Source: Agrostemma githago (lineage: Eukaryota > Streptophyta > Magnoliopsida > Caryophyllales > Caryophyllaceae). Taken from it: a stretch of 64,000 nt of DNA. Of this stretch, positions 55,384 through 64,000 are shown piece after piece (the first letter of the stretch is position 1; each line of letters opens with the position of its first letter). The notes beneath the pieces were generated by a model. That model ran no database searches, was not told the DNA's origin, and was given only the letters and a program-made list of their open reading frames with translations. A program made the position numbers and the translations under genes. The stretch spans positions 48,438,878 to 48,502,877 of the forward strand of contig OY288243.1 in NCBI GenBank assembly GCA_958450325.1. The letters are read 5' to 3'.

Positions 55384-56466
55384 GACCCTGTAGCCTGGAA
55401 AACCGAGCGCTTTGATCATCATTTGAGCCTCCTTATTTTTTTATGACTTTTAGTCGACACGTGTAAAGTCAATCACGTGATCCTATTTTTCAAAACTCAT
55501 GCATATCATATCACTTAAAACGACTTTGATCGACGGTCTCGCACTATTAATCTTGTGGCGACGATTGTTTAGTCGTATCCGACACATGATTAATTTAGAC
55601 TCTATTCCTTGATGTGATAAGTCGGGACAAGGCATCGAGGTTCGGGATCGGGCTAACACCACGTCTAGGTTCCATATCTCCGTCCTCCGTTTAATACACA
55701 ATATAATGTGTATTTAATCGAAGTTCGTCCGTTTGCACAACTTACGGTCTAGTTTATATTTATTATATGCGGGTCCGTTTCTAGTTAACGTTTACCATTT
55801 CCTATTCGATTATTCTATTTTATTGCTCGTTGTATTGTGAATTCCGGGTTGTATTCCGCCCGTGTAATTTGTAATTTATTTACGAGTTTTCTATTTTCGA
55901 TGTTTGCCATTTATTGCCTTAAATGAACATCACATGCTAAATCACTTTGACGTGAATCAAGATGCATTAAAATGACGTAGTTAACCCATAATTCGCATGC
56001 TTAGCCCGAAAACATTGTTTGCATATCATTTAGTCATTTCACTAGCGCGCGTACACGAACACGAACGATGTCTTAGTAGAGGCCGCCATGTGCGGGCGGG
56101 GTTGGGTGTCCTTAGTGGGCTTCCCAACACGTACCCTCACCCCTTACTCAGAACCTTGGTTTCCGGATGCCCGAAACCATTGGCACACGAGAGTCATTCT
56201 ATATACGAAAGCCGGTTTAAACGGTATCGATATTGCAATGCAAAGGGACGAGCCCCATAAACTCTGAAATCGAAGTGGGCCGTACTTTGTGTACAGCCCA
56301 TGACGACATAGAGTGGGCTCGTATGGTTCCGAATAACCACAAAATTAGGTGGCGACTCCATTTTGACTTAAGTTTCGAACCCGAGAACAATCTCACCACG
56401 AGATTCATTCGTCTACCCAAACCCGCGCGTGGCCGCGTTGGGGTGGACCTACGTCATGTCCTCAAT

Positions 56467-56486
56467 TTGGCGACTCCGCTGGGGAT
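56467..56486 (+). other. Tat primer-binding site after LTR1
   Basis: TTGGCGACTCCGCTGGGGAT, two bases after the LTR end; identical to 10971-10990 (minus) and 63835-63854. Confidence 0.88.
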
Positions 56487-58314
56487 ACCTGATGTACCAC
56501 ATGTCATCGGGATTCCTAGGGTGAGACTCGAAGAGAAATCGTTCGTATATTAGTGTACGCGCATTAGTTTAATGATTCATGCATAACCCAAATTTTTGCC
56601 CGGGCCGGTTACTTGTGACCGACGTCCCACTATACCACGATGCATTCCTACATGGGTGCGCTAAAGACTTCGATGGCGGAACTCGTCTGGGTTTTGCGGC
56701 ATGTCCTAAGACCAAATCGGCTTAGGGAGTCCGTCCCGATTCACGAGAATGTCATCGTTGTTGGTATAGACCCTATTTTGACCGACCGAGACTTAGTGTA
56801 AAGCATACATAAGCGTCGTTGTAATGCTTGCTTGACTACGTGCTACTTGGTTTCCGTGTCATTTTTTTCAAAAACCGTCATTTCAAAAAATGCATCTTTC
56901 CAAAAATACCAAATTTTGAAAAACCCAAAATACTGTCCGTTTCGGGACCCGTCTTTTCAAAATATCTAATTTCAAAAACTTGGAATGCTACCAAATTTTA
57001 GACTTACGATTTGACTCAAAATAGCCTTTTTTTTTAGCCGGCATGCTTCCCATTTCAGATTTCGAATTTTCGATTCCCTTTCGATTTTCGAATTTTCAAA
57101 ATTCAATTTCAATTTTTAAATCTCCGAGATGCCGTTTTCGATTTTCAAATCTCCGAGATGCCGTTTTCGATTTTCAAATCTTCGGGATCTTATTTTCGAT
57201 TTTCAAATTTTCGGAAATTTATTTTCGATATTCAAATTTTCAAAATTCCAAATTTTCAAAAAAAAAACTCGGCCCTGTCGGCATGCTGCCAATTTCAAAA
57301 GACGGGATCGCCTCCTCAATTTTCAAAACGCGAAATTACTCGCAAACATTCTAATATTTCAAAATGCCCGGTCCTATTGGCCCACTGCCAATTTCAGGAC
57401 TGCCCTTTCAATTTTCAAAATTCAATCATTTTTCAAAAACCTTCCTTCTTATAAGACCTACCGTAATCTGTGTGTCGGGTCTTTTCATTATTTGTCGAAG
57501 GTCTATAGCGTCGAAACTCCGTCGATCCTACATCACGGGTTTCTTCCCCATCCCAGTCCGCCTTTTTCTAAAGGCATAACCGACCAACACGAGTCATACA
57601 CTTGTAAGTGGAAGGTTCGTCTGAACACTCGAGTCCTAACTAGAAAGTCACACGCGATCTTTCCCTCTGACAGGACGGTCCCCACGACCTTTCCTAGGGG
57701 AATTTTGCCCATCTTTCAATCCGTTAGTCGAGTCATCCCAATTCAAGTCCTTTAACTTAAGGGTCTACCCTAATCACAGGGTCTATCCTTATTCAAGTCA
57801 AGCCAAGGGTCTCTAGCGTCAAAACTATGCCGATCTTACATCGCAAGTTTCTTCCCTTACCCCGTCCGCCTTTCCTCAAGGCCGAGTCAACCTTTTACAA
57901 GGCATAGCCCTGTAGCTAAAGTTTCGTGATCCTTACACCTAAGGGTCACCCGTCCGACACTCGAGTCTTAGCAAAATCTTCGATCTCACTCGGGGGCTAC
58001 CCTTCAGCAGAGCGATCAGTCACGGTTGCTCTAAGAGTCATGTCTTACACGTGTTGTCTCACATACCCCGCTTTTGAGTCACTTAGATGTCACACCATCT
58101 GAGTCCTACAAGAGTCCTTGGTCTCACTTGGGGGCTATTCTCCGACGGGGCGATTAATCACAATCACTCCGAGAATCGTACCCTACATATTTGTCTTAGG
58201 AGACTCTAACCCGAGTCAAACCAGAGTTGTCTCTCCTCCCGCGCTATTTCCTATGCCTTGGTGTATTCAAGTTCTGAAGCAACATTTCTGATTACGTGGG
58301 TATTCTCGCAGAGG
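56487..58314 (+). other. Tat leader with a 29-bp tandem repeat
   Basis: 57100-57260 contains about five units of TTTTCGATTTTCAAATCTCC-type sequence with a 29-bp period, so several overlapping frames there are repeat artefacts. 57960-58200 contains paired CTCGGGGGCTA-like phrases typical of Tat leaders. No gene is supported before gag. Confidence 0.65.
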
Positions 58315-59196
58315 ATGACATCCACAACCGGGAATAGGGAGATGGAAAACACCATTAATGAACTGAAGGCTTTGCTAGAAACCATGGCTAGTAAGCAGGC
58401 CATGTTTGAAACCCAACTAGGATTCATAAGAGCCGACCAAGAGGACTTGGATGCTCGTCTAACTGTCGTTAAAGAACAAGACTTCAATTACGGGTCGGTA
58501 AATACTGGGCCATTTGCCAAACTGATCAGCACGGTGCGTGAGCTCGAACAACAGTTCCATGCCTCCCAAGAGAACAACATCCGAGTTGAAAACTCCCGAG
58601 ATTATACAGCCATTAGTAAGAAACTACCAACAGATCTCAATCTAGAACGGTTACCCATATTCGAAGGGACGGAGGATCCATTACTACACCTCCGAGCTTT
58701 CAAGGCGTTTATGGCGATCAAGGGGGTCAAAGCCGACATGTTCATCAATCTGTTCGGCACATCCCTCGGGAAATATCCAAAAGCCTGGTTCTATAGGCTT
58801 AACACAAAAAGATTCCCCACTTGGGAAGATGTGACTACCGAGTTCGCTAAAAACTATTCTGATAATACTGAACTTCAGACTACCATGCGGACTTTAGAAG
58901 TCATGGCCCAAGATCCAACAGAAGGCTTCACCAAATACCTTCAACGTTGGCGGGCTGAGAGTGTTAAGTTGATAGACAAGCCCAGCGAGAAGACACTAGT
59001 GGAGGCATTCATCAACAACCTTCTACCCTCCTACTGCGTCCATCTTAGGTATGCCGGCATTTCAAACTTTGCAGTGCTTACCGAAATGGGCACTAGGATT
59101 GAAGACGATCTTCGACATAATGAAGATTTGGGTAAAGCTTCTACCGAAGGCTATACTGGACATCCATTTGAGTCCTTAGAAGCCAAAGATTACTGA
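58315..59196 (+). CDS. Tat-type Gag, intact (293 aa)
   Basis: The start is the ATG of MTSTTGNREMENTINELK. Residues 10-90 look like a coiled coil (ALLETMASKQAMFETQLGF). Residues 100-265 match the retrotransposon Gag core (LPIFEGTEDPLLHLRAFKAF, GKYPKAWFYRL, FPTWEDVTTEFAKNY, SVKLIDKPSEKTLVEAFINN). Gag forms the virus-like particle. The frame has no stop, but it ends at AKDY without the zinc knuckle usually found after the core. No pol follows, so the element would depend on a partner for reverse transcription and integration. Retention of an intact gag fits the TR-GAG class of non-autonomous elements. Confidence 0.9.
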   Translation: MTSTTGNREMENTINELKALLETMASKQAMFETQLGFIRADQEDLDARLTVVKEQDFNYGSVNTGPFAKLISTVRELEQQFHASQENNIRVENSRDYTAISKKLPTDLNLERLPIFEGTEDPLLHLRAFKAFMAIKGVKADMFINLFGTSLGKYPKAWFYRLNTKRFPTWEDVTTEFAKNYSDNTELQTTMRTLEVMAQDPTEGFTKYLQRWRAESVKLIDKPSEKTLVEAFINNLLPSYCVHLRYAGISNFAVLTEMGTRIEDDLRHNEDLGKASTEGYTGHPFESLEAKDY

Positions 59197-61632
59197 CAAC
59201 CTCATCCCAGAGTCCAGATTTGATTTAAGTCCGAGTCTGAGTCCGAGTCTAGGATGTTCTATTTCTTTCAATTCCGATGCCAGAGTCAGAGTCAATTGTA
59301 TTATGTCCTCTTTCCAAAATTCAATAAAATCAACTTTTTCAATCTCTCATACATGCTTCCTTATGTGTTTCCGAGAACATGATGAACACCATCATACACT
59401 GTGAGCACATGCACGTGACTATTATAGGCACATCTATAATGACTGCAGGAACTGAGACCTATGTTTTCCCTTACCTGTTCCATGTCCGGCATAGACAGCC
59501 ACATAACTACCCCTAGTAGGAGCAGTATCGAATCCTATGACAAATCTAGGTAGTCTCCTAGTTTGGGTTCAAGACGGAAGGCAAGCCCATTTCCCACAAT
59601 AAACACCCCTCCAATAAGACTGATCAATTTCTACCTTAGGCGTTAGTCTGACCAGAAGCAAAAAAGAAGCATCGTGACTCTATAGGCTTCATGCCAAAAA
59701 TACCCAACTCGGGACGATGCTCCCACTAAGCCCGCTCGGAATTATGATGACAATACCGAGATCCAAATCACCATGCTTACCGTAGAGTACTCCACCGCGA
59801 GTTGCACTCACCATCTAGGCTTACACCTTACAAAGGTTTAGCTCCACAAGCCTAATCCAACCGATGGGCCCACCCCCATATCCACCCACAACATCAAAGG
59901 GAGGGATAGCCGGAAAAAAAACTGGGCAAAAAACAGAAGTCCAAAGAAGAAAAAAAAGCAAAAGGCCCAAACAAAAGAGCTGGCCATGATCAACATCCCT
60001 CGACCATATACGGTCAATCCCTTGACCGGGGCACGGTCAACTCAAATGAAGAATCCCACGACCGGGGCTAAGAGGCCAGCCCAAAAAAACACAAAAAATT
60101 CAAATACTCATGACCGTGGTCAACGGTCAGCTCAAGTGAAAGTCCCTTGACCGGGGTATGGTCAATTCAAAAATCGTCAATGCCCATACCATCGAATAGG
60201 GAAGAGACAATTAAGCTGGTCAGCTAACACCACATCTAGCCTTCCCACATTACAACCCTCAAGACCTTCCCGAGACCTAGGCTAAGAGACAGCCCGGAAT
60301 TTTGAGGATTCAAGCTCCATAGGATACCCCTAACCATTAGGGCTAGACATGGAAAACAGATCCCGCATTATCAACCTACCGCGGTTGAAGTTCGAGTCAT
60401 TTTTACTCGACTTCCCCCTTTCCTACCACATTGCAATACCTTACCCTCGAAGCCTTAGCTCCACAAAATCGAGCTCCAGATTTCGAATCATCAAAGCCAC
60501 TTGCGACCTAGCTCCACATTTCCAAAAACATCCAAACCAGTTACCAACCCCAAACACGGGAACTCAACCTGCGGTCGGCATAGAACATGCCCAAATAGTT
60601 CACACCACCTCTGGGGGCGACCCCGGAGAACGCTCACAGTCACGGGATCAACATCCTAACTGTTCTAGCCCTTTGATCAAGACATCATTGGGAATTCACC
60701 TAACCTACACCATCGCTATGGCTAGTTACACACAAAGCCCTAATAAACTAGGCACCATAATACACTGAACTACGGCTTGGTTTGATTTCACTACACGTGA
60801 ATACGTAGGCAGCCTTTCAACAAGGGCACAACCACCCACGTTGACACACGTTCAAAAAGCACCATCATTCCGGTCACGACACTGTCATGTTCTCAACAGT
60901 TAGCTTTGTCATCCAGGAGGCTTCTCTTAGACAGAAGATCTCCATCCACTCACAAAATCCAAAGACTTTCAAAATCTAGCTTCCTTTCTATAGAGTGTCC
61001 TAGTACTCGGCTCAGTCGAAGACGAGAATTCGTCAGGGACTCGAAGCGACACCTACTTTGGGAATGTACCCCAAAACCAAACATTCAAAGAACATTAGAC
61101 TACAACATTGCAACTGCTGAGTCTTGTCGTTACAGTCTCGTTACAGACTACTGCAGCCACCCTATAACACATCCTTCCCATTTCGATGTTCGACTGTGTT
61201 GCCACTCGCCTAGGCTACGGAGTAGCGCAGCTTAAGAGTCTTGTCATCTTAGGTAGCCCACCCCTCTACCGAGTCACAGTCCAACCCCTCGAGAGTCCAG
61301 TCATGTCTGCCAGCTCGTCTTGTCGCATCCAGAGTCGAGTCTGTCGGTATCTCTCTCCTCAAATTTTTGCTTCAAAGTTTGCAAAACTTAGCCATTTGAT
61401 AAAATCCTTTTCGACAAGGTCAAATTTCAGCCTATTTAAACTGCAAATTTCTTTTCTACCCCTTTCAATTTTGAAAACCTATCTCCTAGCACGTGAGTTG
61501 CTTTCAGGACTTCGATTTCAAAATGAAGCAAAAATCATTTTCCCCAGCGCAAGTCAGTCTATAGATGCTAATTGCATTTCCTATGTGCTATCTTGCTATC
61601 TGCTATGCCTGCTATTTCTGCCTATGTATCTT
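59197..61632 (+). other. Tat non-coding region downstream of gag
   Basis: No pol domain is visible in any frame. 59995-60170 repeats GACCGGGGYAYGGTCAA-type units four or five times. 60802-60814 is the conserved TACGTAGGCAGCC block. Open frames at 60349-60768, 60906-61235 and 61186-61635 have no family resemblance that I can see and are not called genes. Confidence 0.65.
60802..60814 (+). other. Conserved Tat block, TACGTAGGCAGCC
   Basis: Identical 13-mer to the minus-strand copy at 41692-41704 and two mismatches from 7488-7500. Flanks share CTGAACTACG and TGATTTC upstream and GGGCACAACC downstream. Confidence 0.75.
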
Positions 61633-63832
61633 TAGACACCCGCATTTTGACCGCCAGGTGTCTATAATAGTTCCCGCCAAACACCCGATGATGATCGGAC
61701 GTAAAACGTGCTTTGACGGACTCGGATATGGGCTTGTAATCATGGACATTTGGTTTAGACTTTTTTAAGGAGTACAAATTTCATAAAACCAACCTCAAAT
61801 CCAGGCCCAGTGGGTCGTTTCGAGTCAAGTAACATTAATTTGGGTCGAAACCGTCACCAGGGGTAAAACCGTCTTTTAACGACCGAGTCAAAACCCGGTC
61901 AAAGATTTTACCGAGACATGTGAGTCAGCCGTGACACTCACACGGTTGATTCCAACCCAAATTCCTACAAAAATTCAGATTCATTAAAACATTAAACAAT
62001 TCCGTTAAAGGTAGAATTCGACCTCAAGTAGGAATTCTATCCAGAAACCGATTCAGACATTGACCGAGTACCAAATACCCGGCCAAACACTCCTCAATCA
62101 GCCGAGAATTCCTTTCTTCTTGGCCAAGAAAGCAGGATTCTTATGCTCCTCAAACTCCTACGTTTCCTATCCTAAACGGTATTCAAACTCTCCTAAACCA
62201 AGGTCGAAAACTCCCTATAAATAGGACCTCCCGTCCAACACAAAAGAGACGGTTTTCCCAGCCAATACACACGGTTTTTACACACCCATCACACCGAAAA
62301 AAACAGCCTTATAACACGGTTTACATACATCCTCGATAGTTAGAAAATCCCGACACCTTTCCGAAGTCTCGAAATACCGACGAAGCTGGCCAAACCCGAC
62401 GTCCCAAATCACCCAAACCAATACACCTTAACTCATCCTCATCATCTCGACGCTCCCAAGTCTAAGCCACTTCCCGACGAGCCTTATCCCGAGAAAACAA
62501 AGCATGTAGGTTGAGGGTGTAAATCAAACCCGACTCTTCTCTCTTCTCTTCCCTTCTCCTCGTTTTTTTTTATTATGGGTCTCTCGTCGGTCTTTTTTAT
62601 TCTCTAATATCGATACTACTAAAAATTATTTTTATATATCGAATATTCTTAAAATATGATATCGATTCTATATAATCGAATATCGTATCAAGAAGAATTA
62701 TATTAAGTTTTCGACGAAATCGTTACATTTTTTTCGTTCAAAATTCTTTTTTTTTTTTTAAACTTTTCGTTCCAAATAAACCTTTTTCAAAACCTTTTCT
62801 AAAATTATTCCGACTATTCGATATCGATTTTATAATCGAATATCGAATACGACGAACATCGAAAATATAAACCGAGTATAAGTTAATCCATATTTGTACG
62901 CGATTTATAAAATTAACAATTTTCGACAAAAAAAATAAAAGCGGACAGACCCGCACGCGAGTCGCGCCCGGTCCAGGCGACTCGTGCACGAGTCTGTGAC
63001 CCGGCCCTTTTTTTAGTTTTTCGATCGTTTTATTTTTATTATTTTACGAAACGATTTCTAAATTTATATCTTTTCCAAAACTATTCCAAATATTTGATAT
63101 TTATTTCATAGTCAACTATCGAATATAACGAATATCGAGAATATTAAGTCGAGTACGAATTATGCGATATTCGTACGCGATTTAATCAAAAATTTTCCGA
63201 AAACCGTCATCGAAATCGGGCCGCCACGCGACCCGCCTGAGTCCCGGGCGAGTCGCGCGGCAGACTGTCCAAGCGCGCCCCTTTTCGTTCTTTTTCGAAC
63301 TTCGTTTTTTATACAAAACAGCGTTTTAGTAATATTTTTCAGATTTCGATTAATATTTATTTTCCCGATCTCGTATATTTATTTGCTATATTATCATTCA
63401 ATCGTCGAACTAACGCGTGTACACAAAACCGAACGATATCTTAGTAAAGGCCGCTAAGTGCGGGCGGGGTTGGGTGTTCTCACTGAACTTCCCAACACGT
63501 ACCCTCACCCCTTACTCAGAACCGTGGTTTCCGGATGTCCGAAACCATTGGCAACGAGAGTCATTCAATATACGATTAACCGCTCAAGTCGGCATCGGTA
63601 TCGTAATGCTAAGGGACGAACCCAATAAACTCTGACATCGAAAATGGGCCAGGCTTTAAGTATGGCCCACTACGACATAGAGTGGGTTCGAATGGTTCCG
63701 AATAACCATAAAATTCGGTGGCGACTCCTACTTCGATTTAAAATTCTATTCGATCCATCTCATATGGAAATTCTATCGCCTCCTCAAAACCCGCGCTTCG
63801 CCGCGTCGGGGTGGACCTATGTCATGTCCACA
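61633..63832 (+). repeat. Tat LTR2 (2.2 kb)
   Basis: It begins TAGACACCCGCATTTTG and ends TCCACA before the second primer site. It lacks the CACTCG palindromes. At 62940-62990 and 63220-63260 it has GC-rich inverted repeats with GCGAGTCGCG and GCGACTCG cores. TATAAATA is at 62216-62223. No gene is supported. Confidence 0.83.
62216..62223 (+). promoter_or_regulatory. TATA box of Tat LTR2
   Basis: TATAAATA, at a position matching LTR1 by the shared AACACAAAAGAGACGG-like and leader context. The upstream 150 bp has no CACTCG palindromes. Confidence 0.7.
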
Positions 63833-63834
63833 AT

Positions 63835-63854
63835 TTGGCGACTCCGCTGGGGAT
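63835..63854 (+). other. Tat primer-binding site after LTR2
   Basis: TTGGCGACTCCGCTGGGGAT again. The following 146 bp match the leader after LTR1 (GGTGAGACTCGAA, GGGCCGGTTACTTGTGACCG), showing that another internal region begins here. Confidence 0.88.
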
Positions 63855-64000
63855 TAACTGATGTGTCACTTACCATCGGCATCCTCAGGGTGAGACTCGA
63901 AAAGAAATCGTTCGATTAGTAATGTACACGTTTTAGTTCAATGGTTCATGCATAACCCCGTTCTTTCCCGGGCCGGTTACTTGTGACCGACGTCCCACTA

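Larger units (their letters stand above)
53711..56464 (+). repeat. Tat LTR1 (2.75 kb)
   Basis: It begins TAGACGCCGCATTTTG and ends TCCTCA before the primer site. The first 300 bp match LTR2 (ATCCGATGATGATCGGACGT, CAGGCCCAGTGGG). The last 450 bp also match it, and part of this matches the minus-strand Tat LTR at 10991-13146. Two palindrome clusters lie inside. An (ATT)n run is at 54596-54629. The open frame at 54098-54445 is not supported as a gene. Confidence 0.85.
53711..64000 (+). mobile_element. Tat/Ogre-like gag-only tandem array (copy C), runs off the right edge
   Basis: Order: LTR1 (53711-56464), primer site, leader, an intact gag ORF (58315-59196), non-coding DNA with the TACGTAGGCAGCC block, LTR2 (61633-63832), then a second primer site and leader (63835-64000). 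LTR2 is followed by internal sequence, so it is shared with another element or is the 5' LTR of one. The two LTRs are clearly related at both ends but differ in their middle parts and length (2.75 and 2.2 kb). No reverse transcriptase or integrase is present. Confidence 0.83.

Noticed and set aside
57043..57755. Long overlapping plus-strand ORFs
   Set aside because: Caused by the 29-bp TTTTCGATTTTCAAAT repeat, whose period shifts the frame; no domain.
60349..61635. Three plus-strand ORFs of 109-149 codons
   Set aside because: No recognisable motifs, low-complexity composition, and they lie in Tat non-coding DNA whose counterpart in other copies is not open.

Overview
The window is plant nuclear DNA from a repeat-rich eudicot-type genome. 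I cannot name the species from the sequence. Almost everything can be assigned to nested transposable elements: Ty1/copia, Ty3/gypsy (Athila-like, Tat/Ogre-like and a TGTAACACCC-type LTR family), CACTA, hAT, a Cassandra-type LTR and an L1-like LINE. Ordinary genes are represented only by fragments: a spliced plant-mobile-domain (PMD) pseudogene, a few exons resembling the CPP1/DUF3353 chloroplast protein family, and one short possible first exon. I found no tRNA gene, CRISPR array or bacterial-type operon.

Layout. 1-6377: a minus-strand copia element runs off the left edge. A 2.9 kb solo LTR (112-2996) has split its integrase with a perfect 5-bp target duplication. The copia element itself sits inside a second, oppositely oriented LTR of the same family as the solo LTR (5292-6377). 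6378-13146: a minus-strand Tat-like element, with gag remnants, a primer site at 10971-10990 and an LTR at 10991-13146. 13147-45359: more Tat-related sequence that appears to hold an antisense, intron-containing PMD gene. Into this landed an 18.8 kb CACTA transposon (14818-33621, TSD GTT) and a hAT transposon with an uninterrupted 844-aa transposase (34785-38361, TSD AGTGTAGG). The CACTA contains a complete 12.9 kb Athila-like element (16428-29375, TSD GCCTT), a 651-bp non-autonomous hAT (29942-30592, TSD CTTGCTGC) and a solo Cassandra-type LTR with 5S rRNA sequence (32913-33219, TSD TTAGG).

45360-53710: one terminus of another CACTA-like element, a decayed L1-like LINE (46812-51551) and the ordinary-gene fragments. 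53711-64000: a plus-strand, gag-only Tat-like array with two diverged LTRs, each followed by the same primer-binding site, running off the right edge.

The strongest unexplained signal is a palindrome family with arms CACTCG/CGAGTG and a variable two-base centre. The sites come in pairs 20-23 bp apart, and the pairs usually repeat every 70-73 bp. The same architecture occurs in the Athila LTRs, the Athila pol-env spacer, and twice in a Tat LTR. A looser version forms part of the Athila gag-pol coding sequence. Athila and Tat are different Ty3/gypsy lineages, so this looks like a transferable or convergently used cis-module. All boundaries, target duplications and exon junctions were read by eye; no alignment or database search was run.
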